64,000 nt of DNA from an uncultured Eggerthellaceae bacterium (GCA_947650915.1 CANSWY010000002.1:62001-126000), one strand, 5' to 3'. Counted from the stretch's first letter, positions 31,908 through 41,451 are shown. The notes: a model not told the origin generated them from the sequence alone. A program made the numbers and translations.

Positions 31908-34900
31908 TCACGCGCCCCGCGACCGCAGCGCCTCCAGCAGCTCTTGCGTGCTGACGAACTGCACGTTCTTGCTGGGAAGCGATCGCAGGAACACCTTGCC
32001 GTAGCCCTTGGATATCAGGCGCGCATCCGCCAGAACCAAGACGCCCGTGTCCGTAGCGCTGCGGATGAGGCGCCCTGCCGCCTGGCGCACCTCCAGCACC
32101 GCCTGGGGCAGCACGTAGTGGCGCCACGCCGCATCGTCGCGCGCGGCGCGTTCGCAGGACAGCGGATCCGTGGGCTTGCTGAACGGCAACTTCGGGATGA
32201 TGACGCCCTTGAGCGTGTTGCCCGGCGCGTCGAATCCTTCCCAGAAGCTCTTCAGCGCGAACAGCGACAGCGACTCATCTTTCAGGAAATCATCCCGCAG
32301 GTTCTTCACGGACACGCCCCAACGCTGGCAGACCAGACGCAGGTCCTGTTCCTTCAGGCGCGGCGACACGTCCGAGAAACAAGCCTCCATCTCCTTCTTG
32401 TTGGTGAACAGCGTGAGCATGGAGCCGCCGTTCGCCACGTGCGCGTCCACCAGCAGCGCCTTCAGCTGATCAAGATAGCGCTGGCTGTTGGGTTCGTCGA
32501 TGTCGTTCACCACGTACACCGCCATGTTGGCGTCGAAGTCATAGCTGGATGGCAATGCCAGCGTGTTCGCGCGCGACTGTTCGCCCTCGTTCAGACCCAT
32601 GGCCTGCTCGAACGGCTGGAACGAACCATTCACGGTGAGCGTGGCGGAAGCGAACGCCACAGAACGCGTGTTCGCGTACAGTGTTTCGTTCAGTTCGCTG
32701 CCCACGTTGTAGAGCATGGCGCGGATGACATCGTTCTTGATGCCGCGGCCCTTGTCAGGGCGGCGCGTGAGGCAAGCGGAGCACACGTAGGCATCCGTGG
32801 AGTGCATGAACACCACGTCAGCCGCCCGCACCAGGTCCTTCAGCTCCAGCGCCACCGCGGCCACCTCCCGCTGGATGACCGCTGCGCCTTCAACGTCGTC
32901 CAGAAAGCCCACCAGCTCCTGGCAGGCGTTGATGAGCTTCTCCGCCGCGTCGATCAGATCCCGCGCGGTGCCGGCCACCTCCGCGAACACCGTGGTGGCG
33001 CGCACGTGTTCGTTGATCCAGATGTCCGTCATATCGTAGCTGGACTTCTTGTTCGGATCGAACTGGAGCAGGTCGCGCACACGCGTGATGAACTGAACTT
33101 CCGCCTCCCCGAACGCGCGCCCCGCCGCCTTCGCCTTGCTGGTGAGCGCGTAGAACAGCGTGCCGGGCGTGGCAGGCGCGCCCTCCGCTGCCGGCTCCCC
33201 CACGTCCACCTTGCGTTCCGCGCGCGCGAAGATGTTGCGCGAACCAGCATCCACCGCCACGCGCTGGGTCAGGTTCGCCAGCGCGTCCAGGCCGATCTCC
33301 AACGAAAGCGCGCTGCGCGCCTCAGCCTCCGCGCCGTGGGCCTCATCCACCACCCAGTAGCGGACGGGCGGCAGAAGACCGCCGTCGGCCGCCACATCAC
33401 AGAAGAACAGGCTCTGGTTCGTGACCACCACATCAGCGTCTTCGGCCTGCTTGCGCGCGCCGAACACGAAGCAGCTCTGCCCGTAGAACGGGCACTTGCG
33501 CCGCAGGCATTCATGGCTGGTGGTTGTGATGGCGGCCCGCGGCAGCGTGCGGAAATCCACCTTCAGCGTGTCCATGTCGTCGTAGGCCGTCTGTTCGATG
33601 AATGACAGCACGCCCGCGATGGCCGGTGCCTGCGTCTTCTCCTCGTTCATGACCAGGCGCATCTGCGCGCCGCCTTCCACCAGGCGGTCCACCTTGCGCA
33701 GGCACGGATAGTGCGAAAAGCCCTTGATCGGGGCGTAGGTGAGCTGGCCGTCCAGCGCGGCGGACAGCAGCGGCAGCTCCTTGTACACCAGCTGATCCAG
33801 CAGCGCGTTCGTCTTCGTGGCCACGCCCACCGCGATGTCATTCATGCGCGCGGTCAGCGCGGCGGGCACCAGATACGCCATGGATTTGCCCACGCCCGTG
33901 CCCGCCTCCACGCAGAGGTTCGTGGACGTGGCGAACGCGTCGCGCACGGCGCAGGCCATCTCCGTCTGTTCGGCGCGCTCTTCGTAATCCTCGTACAAGC
34001 CGCCCACCAGGCCATCGGGCGAAAACGCCGCAGCCACCTCTTCAGCGGAGGGGAACGTGATGGTGCGCACCTCTTCAGCGCCTTCCACCCGCATGGCAGC
34101 ATGGGCCAGCACTTCGGCGGACACCATCTCAGCCGCGTCCTGCTTGGCAGCGCGCCGCTCCTTCGGCATGCGTTCGCGCCGCGCTGCCCGCAGGGAAAAA
34201 TGCTCCGGCGCGAAACTGACGTCTTCGCCTTGTGGCACCTGCACGGCTGCCACGCGCGCCTGGAACGCGCGGTCCGCGAATTCTGCGAACAGCGGCTGCG
34301 TGGCCCATTCCTCCGGCGTGGCCAGCTGGGATATGGTGAACAGCAGCCCTTCCGGCATCTGGCTGATGGCTGCCAACAAGATGCGGTAGACCGCGCAAAG
34401 GGCGGCCACGTCGTCATCTGCACGGTGCGTGGACAGCGGGGCGCCGAACGCGCGCACCAGATCAAGCAGGCGGTGGCTCTTCATGCGCGGCAGCGCGATG
34501 CGGGAAAGCTCCAGCGAATCCACCCAGACGTTCTCCAAGAGCGGATAGCCTGCCGGGTGCTTCGTGGTGAACGTGCGGTCGAACTCAGCGTTGTGCGCCA
34601 CCATCTTCGCGTCTCCCGCGAACGCCACCAGGCCCTCCAGCGCCTCTTCGGGACTGGGCGCATCCGCCACGTCCGCATCATATATATGGGTGAGATGGCT
34701 GATCTCATCCGGGATGGGCATGCCGGGGTTCACGAAGGTGACGTACCAATCCGTGATCTGGCCGCGCTCCAGGCGCGCCGCGGCGATCTGGGTGAGCTCG
34801 TCCTTCTTAGGGGAGACGCCCGTGGTCTCCGTGTCTATGACCACCACATTGTGATCGTAGGGACCGAAATCCGCCTCCTGCGCCACCTGCGACAGGCCCT

Positions 34901-34997
34901 CGTAACGCGCCAGGATGTCCGGCGGCGTGCCGTCGGTCACGGATTCCTTCACAAGGAGCTGCGGCGCTGCTGCGCTGGAGGGTTTCGGTTCGCTCAT
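31908..34997 (-). CDS. dinG: DinG-family helicase with N-terminal DEDDh exonuclease domain
   Basis: The 1029-residue protein joins a DnaQ-like 3'-5' exonuclease and an XPD/DinG superfamily 2 helicase. Exonuclease motifs are VIDTETTG (Asp55, Glu57), HNAEFD and STHRADDD. The helicase has Walker A GTGVGKSMAYL near residue 365, VVDEAHG, and C-terminal QAAGRLIRSATDTG. Iron-sulfur Cys candidates are in YPCLRK and in CLRRKCPFYGQSC. Such fusions are normal in Firmicutes-type DinG. It probably acts in DNA repair or single-strand DNA processing. No partner gene is adjacent apart from purC downstream. Confidence 0.92.
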   Translation of the reverse strand: MSEPKPSSAAAPQLLVKESVTDGTPPDILARYEGLSQVAQEADFGPYDHNVVVIDTETTGVSPKKDELTQIAAARLERGQITDWYVTFVNPGMPIPDEISHLTHIYDADVADAPSPEEALEGLVAFAGDAKMVAHNAEFDRTFTTKHPAGYPLLENVWVDSLELSRIALPRMKSHRLLDLVRAFGAPLSTHRADDDVAALCAVYRILLAAISQMPEGLLFTISQLATPEEWATQPLFAEFADRAFQARVAAVQVPQGEDVSFAPEHFSLRAARRERMPKERRAAKQDAAEMVSAEVLAHAAMRVEGAEEVRTITFPSAEEVAAAFSPDGLVGGLYEDYEERAEQTEMACAVRDAFATSTNLCVEAGTGVGKSMAYLVPAALTARMNDIAVGVATKTNALLDQLVYKELPLLSAALDGQLTYAPIKGFSHYPCLRKVDRLVEGGAQMRLVMNEEKTQAPAIAGVLSFIEQTAYDDMDTLKVDFRTLPRAAITTTSHECLRRKCPFYGQSCFVFGARKQAEDADVVVTNQSLFFCDVAADGGLLPPVRYWVVDEAHGAEAEARSALSLEIGLDALANLTQRVAVDAGSRNIFARAERKVDVGEPAAEGAPATPGTLFYALTSKAKAAGRAFGEAEVQFITRVRDLLQFDPNKKSSYDMTDIWINEHVRATTVFAEVAGTARDLIDAAEKLINACQELVGFLDDVEGAAVIQREVAAVALELKDLVRAADVVFMHSTDAYVCSACLTRRPDKGRGIKNDVIRAMLYNVGSELNETLYANTRSVAFASATLTVNGSFQPFEQAMGLNEGEQSRANTLALPSSYDFDANMAVYVVNDIDEPNSQRYLDQLKALLVDAHVANGGSMLTLFTNKKEMEACFSDVSPRLKEQDLRLVCQRWGVSVKNLRDDFLKDESLSLFALKSFWEGFDAPGNTLKGVIIPKLPFSKPTDPLSCERAARDDAAWRHYVLPQAVLEVRQAAGRLIRSATDTGVLVLADARLISKGYGKVFLRSLPSKNVQFVSTQELLEALRSRGA

Positions 34998-35078
34998 GGG
35001 CCACCTTCGGATGACGTTCGGGATGTGCGTTCATTCTACCCGGATATCTTGTTCGCAAGAGGCACAGGGGCAAGGGTT

Positions 35079-35166
35079 CCGTAGCGCAGGCTTCAGCCTG
35101 CGTCGGACCGGGGAGCAAAGGCTGAAGCCTTTGCTACGAGCCTTTGTTGCGGGCCTTTGCTGCGAG
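35079..35166. repeat. Family C repeat (C4)
   Basis: CCGTAGCGCAGGCTTCAGCC begins the unit, followed by GCAAAGGCTGAAGCC and three short TTTGCTGCG/TTTGTTGCG iterations. It lies between the divergent dinG and the next gene. Confidence 0.75.
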
Positions 35167-35217
35167 GGGTTCGGGGCGGGGCCTGCGCTGGAGGGCGTGC
35201 TATACTCACCCACCATC

Positions 35218-35856
35218 ATGGCTGAATATTTCGGGACATACGCTGATTTCCAAACGGCATCCAAGAAGGATGCGGGCGCGCTCTTGGGCGCGGACAATTC
35301 CGTGGGTGACGTGTACCAGCTGGCCGTCGTGCAGGAAGACGGCGAAACGCGCGCCTGGCTTGAGAACCGGTTCGGTGCCCGCGTGGGCTATCTGGATGCG
35401 GACGTTTCACGCACCGTGCGCACGCTGCAGGCCGAAGGCCTGGAAACGAAGGCCGTCCTCTCGTTCGTGGCGTTCACGGACCACCCGGGTGACGGCCACT
35501 ACTGGGGCCAGGTGACGCTCATCTGCTACAAACCCGCTGACGCCGAAGCGTTCGACGCGTTCGTGCAGACCGTGGCGCAGCGCATGGGTCAAGGCTTGCG
35601 CACGAACGTGGACCTGGGCGCGGAAGGCGCGGCGAAGGTGGCGGAATCCGGCGGCACGTGGGTGCCATCGCAGACCGTGCCGCTGCCGGAGAACGGAAAA
35701 GGAACCGCATACCTCAAGGTGCGACGCAAGATCACCGAACGCGTGATAGACCAAGGACGCGCAGGCAATAAGGGGTGCTACGTGATCAGCTGGGCGTTCC
35801 TGCTGGCGCTGGTGGCGCTGTTGATGTTCGGCCTCCACTCCTGCGGCGTGTTCTGA
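35218..35856 (+). CDS. HIRAN-like domain protein with C-terminal membrane anchor
   Basis: This 212-residue protein is of unknown function. Residues 20-110 (VYQLAVVQEDGETRAWLEN, GARVGYLDADVSRTV) resemble HIRAN-type folds seen in DNA-processing proteins, but the match is weak. The C-terminus has one hydrophobic helix (ISWAFLLALVALLMFGL) followed by a short tail, so it is probably tail-anchored. A TATACT at 35201-35206 puts the transcript start only about 5 bases before the ATG, suggesting a leaderless message; no ribosome-binding site is seen. The frame continues upstream through repeat C4 but has no start with support. Confidence 0.6.
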   Translation: MAEYFGTYADFQTASKKDAGALLGADNSVGDVYQLAVVQEDGETRAWLENRFGARVGYLDADVSRTVRTLQAEGLETKAVLSFVAFTDHPGDGHYWGQVTLICYKPADAEAFDAFVQTVAQRMGQGLRTNVDLGAEGAAKVAESGGTWVPSQTVPLPENGKGTAYLKVRRKITERVIDQGRAGNKGCYVISWAFLLALVALLMFGLHSCGVF

Positions 35857-35880
35857 TGCGCAGAAACGCCCCGCACCTGT

Positions 35881-35977
35881 GATGTGCAAAAGGGACGTCC
35901 CAAATTGCACATAGGAAATGCTTTCGGCACGTATAGCCTTCTGCTATGTGCGAGTTGGGACGTCCCTTTTGCACATC
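35881..35977 (-). repeat. Family A element A10
   Basis: Single core between convergent genes. Its arms are GTCCC/GGGAC, a perfect match without the usual U:G. The loop TTTCGGCAC is nearest the reverse orientation. A decayed arm (TGATGCGCAGAAACG) overlaps the stop codon of the gene at 35218-35856. Confidence 0.88.
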
Positions 35978-36009
35978 GGCAGGGGGAAGCCTACGCGCGA
36001 TGCAGGGGG

Positions 36010-37980
36010 TCACGTTCGCTTGTCAGTGAAGACCCCCCCCCGCTGGCGACGTTCCATGGCGCGCACGGCCATGCGGGCCTGCGCCAGGGACTTCTCTTCG
36101 TCATACAGCGGGAAATACAGGGTGAACACGGAACCCACACCCTTTTCGCCCTTGACGCTGACGCGGCCATGATGCCGGTCCACGATCTCCTTCACCAGCG
36201 CCAAGCCGATGCCCAAGCCGCCGCTCTCTTTCGCGCGACCGGAATCAGCACGCCAGAAGCGCGAGAACACCATCTTCTCTTCCTCAGGCGAAAGCCCGAT
36301 GCCCGTGTCCGCCACGGAGATGGCCGCCATCCGGCCCTCGCGCGCCACGGAGATGGTGATGGATCCGCCTTCGTCCGTATAGCGCACCGCGTTCGACACC
36401 AGGTTCGTGATGGCCTGCTTGATCAAATCCTCGTCCCCGATGGTCTTCACGTTCGGCTGCGCGTCCAAATGGATGGACAGCCCGGACTCTTCGATGAACG
36501 CCTCATGGGAGACCACCACGTCATCCGCCAAGGCAGTGAGATCGACGGTCTCCTCCCGCATGGGCTGGGATCGCATCTCCATGCGAGACAGCTTCAGCAG
36601 CGCGCCCACCAGCTTGGACAGGCGCTGCACCTCTGCGTCCACCTGCATGAGATGTTCATCGTCCCGGTCGTACACGCCGTCGATCATGGCCTCCACCGTT
36701 GCCTGGATGGCCATGAGCGGCGTGCGCAGTTCGTGGGCCACGTCAGAGGTCAGCTGCTTCTCCAGCTTGCGGTCTCGTTCGAACGACTCGGCCATGCCGT
36801 CGATGGTCTCGCCCAGACGCGCGATCTCGTTCGTGCCCTGCATGCCCGTGCGCGCAGCCAGGTTGCCACTGGACAGCTCGTGCGCGGTGCGCGTCACGCG
36901 GTTCACCGGATGCACCAGTGCACGGGCGAACAGGATGCCCAGCGCCAACGCGATGACCAGGGAAATGATGCCAGCATACATCAGCGCAGCGTAGGTCTCC
37001 TGCTGGAATTCGCGGTCCACCTTGCTCATCAACGAAGAGGACCCGTACACCCACACGCGCACACTGCCCACTTCGCCCGTGTTCGTCACGATGGGCGCCA
37101 CGGCGATGCGCGTGGCATCGCTGGGGTTGGCCTGCGAAGGGTCATCGCCAGCGGAGTTGTAGATGATGGCGCCCGTCTCGTTCGCCACCACCACGCCCAG
37201 CTCATCGGACGTATCAGCCATCTCCACAGCGGGTGTGAGCGTGTCCCCGTCCAGTTCCAGCGTGCGCTCATAGGCCGCCGCCACGCGGTTGGCCGTCTGC
37301 TGCGCCAGGGATTCGATGTTGTTGGCGGCGTACGTGCTGAAGAACTGCCCCCAGATGAACGCCACCATGCCCATGCAGGCACCCACGGTGAGCAGCGCGA
37401 TGGCCACGAACGACAGAATGGTCTGCGTCTTGTACGAGAGCGCGAACGGCGAACGGGGGCCGCTGGTCTGCTTGGGCGCGCGGCGCGGATGCGGACGGTT
37501 GTCCCGCTTCGTCGGCGTCGTCGCTGCACTGATTGCGGCATCTGCAGAATCCGCGTCAGCAGCCCCCTCACCAGACGCAGCAGCCTCTTCAGGAGCAGCG
37601 GCCCCTGAGGCGTCATCGGCATACGGGAACGCCTCAGCCGGCGGCTCATCCAAGAACGAATCCGGCGCTTCCTCAGGGGCTGGCGTCCCCGCGAACGGCT
37701 CCGGTCCGCTGAGCTGGCTTTCGGCGTCAGGCGGCGTGTCGAAGAGCGAAAGCGCATCCTCTTCAACGGAAGGATACGCCGCATATCCCGGGTATGTGAG
37801 AGCTGCATCCTCCAAGTCATGCGGCGCCACGCCCGCCACCTCTTCGATGGCGGCCTCTTCCGCCGCTAAAGCTGCCTCGTCATAGGACAGCGCGAACGGA
37901 GGCGAAGGGGCCGGAACGCCGGACGGCGCAACGGGGTGATGCGTCCCCCGCGCTTCGTTGTTCGTCCCCTCTGCGAGCAT
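36010..37980 (-). CDS. Sensor histidine kinase with long acidic N-terminal region
   Basis: This 656-residue membrane kinase pairs with the response regulator just upstream (15 bases). After about 180 acidic, Ala/Pro/Glu-rich residues come TM1 (about 184-205), an extracytoplasmic sensor of about 125 residues, TM2 (about 330-352), HAMP (ARALVHPVNRVTRTAHELSSG) and HisKA with His416 in VAHELRTPL. The ATPase N, G1 (VADTGIGLSPEE) and G2 (GGLGIGLALVKEI) boxes follow. The ATG follows AGGGAG. PFALSY occurs twice, near residue 28 and just before TM1, hinting at an internal duplication around the N-terminal extension. The signal sensed is unknown. Confidence 0.92.
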   Translation of the reverse strand: MLAEGTNNEARGTHHPVAPSGVPAPSPPFALSYDEAALAAEEAAIEEVAGVAPHDLEDAALTYPGYAAYPSVEEDALSLFDTPPDAESQLSGPEPFAGTPAPEEAPDSFLDEPPAEAFPYADDASGAAAPEEAAASGEGAADADSADAAISAATTPTKRDNRPHPRRAPKQTSGPRSPFALSYKTQTILSFVAIALLTVGACMGMVAFIWGQFFSTYAANNIESLAQQTANRVAAAYERTLELDGDTLTPAVEMADTSDELGVVVANETGAIIYNSAGDDPSQANPSDATRIAVAPIVTNTGEVGSVRVWVYGSSSLMSKVDREFQQETYAALMYAGIISLVIALALGILFARALVHPVNRVTRTAHELSSGNLAARTGMQGTNEIARLGETIDGMAESFERDRKLEKQLTSDVAHELRTPLMAIQATVEAMIDGVYDRDDEHLMQVDAEVQRLSKLVGALLKLSRMEMRSQPMREETVDLTALADDVVVSHEAFIEESGLSIHLDAQPNVKTIGDEDLIKQAITNLVSNAVRYTDEGGSITISVAREGRMAAISVADTGIGLSPEEEKMVFSRFWRADSGRAKESGGLGIGLALVKEIVDRHHGRVSVKGEKGVGSVFTLYFPLYDEEKSLAQARMAVRAMERRQRGGVFTDKRT

Positions 37981-37995
37981 GCTCTCCCTGTCCGG

Positions 37996-38700
37996 CTATT
38001 TCTTCGTTGGATCCTCGAAACGGTATCCCACTCCATGGACAGTGTGAAGCCATTTCGGACTGCGCGGATTATCTCCAAGCTTTGCCCGCAGGTTCTTCAC
38101 ATGACTGTCGATGGTGCGCTCATACCCTTCGAAGTCATACCCCAGCACCTTCTCCACCAGCTCCATGCGCGAATAAACGCGCCCCGGGTAGCGGGAGAGC
38201 GTGGTGAGCAGCTTGAACTCAGATGCCGTGAGCTCTATCTCTTTGTCATTGACCAACACCTTGTGGCCCGAAACATCGATGGTCAGCTCTCCGAACTCCA
38301 GCACTTCGCGCAGCGGCTCCGAATCAGAGTGCACGCGACGCAGGAGCGCGCGGGCACGCGCCACCAGTTCGCGCGGGGAGAACGGCTTCACCAGGTAGTC
38401 ATCCGCGCCCAGCTCCAGCCCGATGATGCGGTCTTCCACTTCGCCCTTCGCCGTCAGCATGATGATGGGCACGTCAGAGGTGTCACGGATGACGCTGCAG
38501 ACGCGTTCGCCGGAGATGGTGGGCAGCATGAGATCCAGGATGATCAGGTCGAAGCTGTGCTTGGCGAACTCATCCAGCGCTTCCTGGCCGTCCCCCACAG
38601 CCGTGACCCAGTAGCCTTCCTTCTCAAGGTAGGCGGTCACCGCTTCGCGGATGTTCTTCTCGTCTTCCACCAACAGGATGCGCCGTGTTTCGGAACTCAT
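37996..38700 (-). CDS. OmpR/PhoB-family response regulator
   Basis: This 234-residue transcription regulator has a receiver domain (LLVEDEKNIREAV; phosphoacceptor Asp near 55 in LIILDLMLP; Lys in DDYLVKPFSPREL) and a C-terminal winged helix (LTASEFKLLTTLSRYPGRVYSR, TIDSHVKNLRAKLGD). GGGAGGAG precedes the ATG. It is followed 15 bases later by its kinase. A divergent gene for a Tat-exported protein starts 138 bases away and is a candidate target. Confidence 0.94.
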   Translation of the reverse strand: MSSETRRILLVEDEKNIREAVTAYLEKEGYWVTAVGDGQEALDEFAKHSFDLIILDLMLPTISGERVCSVIRDTSDVPIIMLTAKGEVEDRIIGLELGADDYLVKPFSPRELVARARALLRRVHSDSEPLREVLEFGELTIDVSGHKVLVNDKEIELTASEFKLLTTLSRYPGRVYSRMELVEKVLGYDFEGYERTIDSHVKNLRAKLGDNPRSPKWLHTVHGVGYRFEDPTKK

Positions 38701-38803
38701 GCGCGTCTCCTCCCTGACCTGCGTTCCCGGTCAGGCGCACGCGCATCCAGCCGGTTCCGCGAAATCGTGATTTGCTGATATTGTAGCCTTTGCAGGACAT
38801 CTG

Positions 38804-38832
38804 ATGACGTTCGGTTGACCGTTTGACATAAT
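38804..38832 (+). promoter_or_regulatory. Promoter of the Tat-exported protein, probably leaderless
   Basis: ATGACG (38804-38809) and CATAAT (38827-38832) are 17 bases apart. The expected start of transcription falls on or next to the ATG at 38839, and no ribosome-binding site precedes that ATG. Leaderless messages are common in actinobacteria. Confidence 0.45.
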
Positions 38833-38838
38833 GACCGG

Positions 38839-40341
38839 ATGCGAAACAGCTCAGAGAGACCAACGCCCCGCAGACGGAAAGCCAGCCATGCTGTGAATCG
38901 TCCCGCACGGGCGCGGAACAGCGCTCCGGCCTCTGGTTCCGCTGCGGCTCGGCACGGGGCGCACCTGCCGGACGTCAACCTCACGCGCCGCCAGCTGCTG
39001 GTGGGCGCCGCCGGCTTGGTGGCTGCGGCGGCCGTGGGCGGAGGCGCGTTCGCGCTCACATCCGGCAGCTCAGAGGCGGACGCCTCCCAAGGCTCCCTCA
39101 CCGTTCCCGAAGAGGACGTGTTCACCACCGAGGCCTGCGAATACGTGGAGGATGCCAGCGGCCTGGTGGCCATGCGCACGCGCGCGTCGCTGCCGTTCGG
39201 CACCATCCTCACAGCTTGCGGTGATTCCGTGGCCGCCTGCCTGGTGCCCACTGAAGACGCCGCGCCGCTGTTGCAAGTGGGGCTTTTCCACCTGGGATCC
39301 GGCAATCTGACCTACGCGCTGACGAACGCCGCCGGGGCTGATGACGGCTTCCAGATCCTGGATGCCCGCGCACACGGCGGCGGCCTCATCTGGCTGGAAT
39401 CCAACCTGCTGACCGGAGCGTGGCGCGTCTACACCACCGCGCTGGACGGAGCTGCCGTGGGAGACCCGGCGCTGGCCGAAGAGCGCGACAGCGCCTGGCT
39501 GTTGCCGTCCTTGGCGGTATCCGACGGATACGCCTGGTGGCAGACCGAACCGGCCGACGCTTCGGACAAGACGCTTTCGGCGGCATTGCGCCGCGTGCCC
39601 TTCGGCGCTGGAACGGACGCAGCGGAGACCGTGCTGGAATCCGCGGGCGGCTTCGGGTGCGCGCCTGCTCCCGCCGGCGCTGGCGTGGCTGCCTGCCAGC
39701 GCACCAGCCGCACCGGCAAGACCTGGCAGCTGCTGTACCTGGCCGACGAATCTGGCCAGGTCACGGACAGCCTGACGCTGCCCTCCACCATGACGCCGCA
39801 GGACGTGTCCTACGGCCCGAACGGGTTCGGCTTCACGTTCAGCAGCATCTACCAAGTGGGCGACGGCATCTCAAACTTGGGCACCTACACGCCCGCCACT
39901 GCGGTGCCCCTGACGGTGGCGCAGGCGGAAGAGGACGCGCTGGCCGGCATGCAGGCTGAAGCGGAGGCCGCCGCGAAGGATGGTGCGGACGTCCAGCTGA
40001 CAGATGATCAGCGGGCATCCGCCCGTGCGCAGGCCGAGGACGCCGTCTGCGAACTGTACAGCGCCGCGGAGTGGTTCCGCTTCCCGCGCGCGCCCGTCAC
40101 GCCGCCAGCGTTCGCAGGCAACTGGGTGTTCGTGAAATCCACCAACGTGGTGGCTGCGGTGAACCTGGATGCGCGCAAATACGTGACCATCACCACGGAA
40201 TCAGCCACGCAGGGATACGGCGAATACCTGGCAAGCATGGGCACCGGCAACCGCGTGGTCACGTTCGCGAACGTGGATTACACCCCCATGAACGGCGAAC
40301 AGATCCGCGAATGCACCGTCCGCGTCTGGGAAACCGCCTGA
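38839..40341 (+). CDS. Exported protein with twin-arginine signal, propeller-like
   Basis: This 500-residue protein is not recognised. LTRRQLLVGAAGLVAAAAVGG (about 48-68) is a good twin-arginine signal or signal-anchor after a basic tail. The mature part has repeated short blocks (AWWQTEP, GFGCAPAPAG, GFGFTFSSIYQ) that look like a beta-propeller, with an Ala/Glu helical insert around residues 370-410. Ligand unknown. It is divergent from an OmpR-type regulator. Its TGA overlaps repeat A11. A lower-confidence alternative is a TolB-like or surface scaffolding protein. Confidence 0.75.
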   Translation: MRNSSERPTPRRRKASHAVNRPARARNSAPASGSAAARHGAHLPDVNLTRRQLLVGAAGLVAAAAVGGGAFALTSGSSEADASQGSLTVPEEDVFTTEACEYVEDASGLVAMRTRASLPFGTILTACGDSVAACLVPTEDAAPLLQVGLFHLGSGNLTYALTNAAGADDGFQILDARAHGGGLIWLESNLLTGAWRVYTTALDGAAVGDPALAEERDSAWLLPSLAVSDGYAWWQTEPADASDKTLSAALRRVPFGAGTDAAETVLESAGGFGCAPAPAGAGVAACQRTSRTGKTWQLLYLADESGQVTDSLTLPSTMTPQDVSYGPNGFGFTFSSIYQVGDGISNLGTYTPATAVPLTVAQAEEDALAGMQAEAEAAAKDGADVQLTDDQRASARAQAEDAVCELYSAAEWFRFPRAPVTPPAFAGNWVFVKSTNVVAAVNLDARKYVTITTESATQGYGEYLASMGTGNRVVTFANVDYTPMNGEQIRECTVRVWETA

Positions 40342-40524
40342 TGTGCAAAAGGGACGTTCCAAATTGCACATGTCTGGATCGGCGATGTGCAAAAGGGACG
40401 TTCCAAATCGCACATAGGAAATGGCTGAACGCACTGAAAGACTGTTCCTATGTGCAATTTGGGACGTCCCTTTTGCACATCGATCAACCTCTCAGGTGCA
40501 ATTTGGGACGTCCCTTTTGCATCC
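40340..40524 (+). repeat. Family A element A11 (four arms)
   Basis: First arm overlaps the stop codon (40339-40341). Core 40384-40481; fourth arm ends about 40524. Spacer between arms 3 and 4 is ATCAACCTCTCAGG. Convergent genes on both sides. Confidence 0.92.
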
Positions 40525-40569
40525 TTCCGGCACCCGCTTTCCATCCTCCGAAATCCCGCCGAGAACGGG

Positions 40570-41451
40570 TCACGAAACCTGGTCGTAGACCAAGAGGGCA
40601 GTGGCCACCAGAAGGAACGCGCCGAAGATGAACCGGAGCGCCAATTCGGGCACGCGCGCCAGCAGCTTCGTCCCGATGACCGCACCCGGGATGGCTCCCA
40701 CGGCCACACAGATGCCCGCTAGCCACTGGACGTTCCCCAACAGCGCCTGCATCACCGTGCCCGGCACGGACAGCATCAGCACCCCGATGAGCGACGTGCC
40801 GCTGGTGAGCTTCATGGGCATGCGCAGAAGCTGCATGAACAACGGGATCATGAGGAACCCGCCGCCCACGCCCACATACCCGGACAGCACGCCCGCCACC
40901 AGCCCGATCAGCGCTGCCAGCGCCACCGGCTTCACGCCCTGCGGGACCACATAGGGAAGCAGCCCATTATCCCCGTCCCCATTGGGTTCCGGCACCTCGT
41001 AGGAAACCGGCCCATTGTCCCCGTCCCTCTGGGCCGGTCCATTGCCCCCGTCCCTCCGGGTCCTTTTCCAAAGGGCGAAGGCCTTGGAGAGCATGGTGCA
41101 CGCAGAGTAAGCGATGACGCACGCGGCGGCTACCATCGTGGCCCAGGCCGGGGACAAGGATGCCAGCCACACGCCCAAAGGCGAGGTGACCGCGCCTCCC
41201 AGCCCCGCCGCCACACCGAAGCGCGGCACGCAGGTCTTTCCACGCACGTGGCTGATGACCCCGGAGATGGACGTGGGAATGATGGTGAACAATGACGTTG
41301 CCGTGGCACCCAGCGCCGGCATGCCGAACCCCAGCTTGAACACAGGGACCAAGATGGTGCCGCCGCCGATGCCCAACATCCCTGACAGGACGCCCACCAG
41401 CAGCCCCACGCTCACGAACGCCGCGAGCATGGACAGCGGCAGATCAATCAT
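40570..41451 (-). CDS. TauE/SafE family sulfite exporter-like permease
   Basis: This 293-residue membrane protein has two repeats of hydrophobic helices with the family phrases GVLSGMLGIGGGTILVPVF and GVLSGYVGVGGGFLMIPLF. The family moves sulfite, sulfoacetate or other small anions; this substrate is unknown. Between the two halves (about residues 125-165) lies an Asp/Gly/Asn-rich hydrophilic loop, encoded by three imperfect DNA repeats. The start MIDLPLSML (41451) overlaps the end of the glycosyltransferase by 8 bases. The open frame upstream of it is Arg-rich noise. Confidence 0.85.
   Translation of the reverse strand: MIDLPLSMLAAFVSVGLLVGVLSGMLGIGGGTILVPVFKLGFGMPALGATATSLFTIIPTSISGVISHVRGKTCVPRFGVAAGLGGAVTSPLGVWLASLSPAWATMVAAACVIAYSACTMLSKAFALWKRTRRDGGNGPAQRDGDNGPVSYEVPEPNGDGDNGLLPYVVPQGVKPVALAALIGLVAGVLSGYVGVGGGFLMIPLFMQLLRMPMKLTSGTSLIGVLMLSVPGTVMQALLGNVQWLAGICVAVGAIPGAVIGTKLLARVPELALRFIFGAFLLVATALLVYDQVS
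40960..41065. repeat. In-frame tandem repeat inside the TauE-like gene
   Basis: Three iterations built on CCCATTGTCCCCGTCCC (minus-strand sense GGGACGGGGACAATGGG) encode DGGNGP, DGDNGP and DGDNGL. They fill the loop between the two permease halves. Confidence 0.7.
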
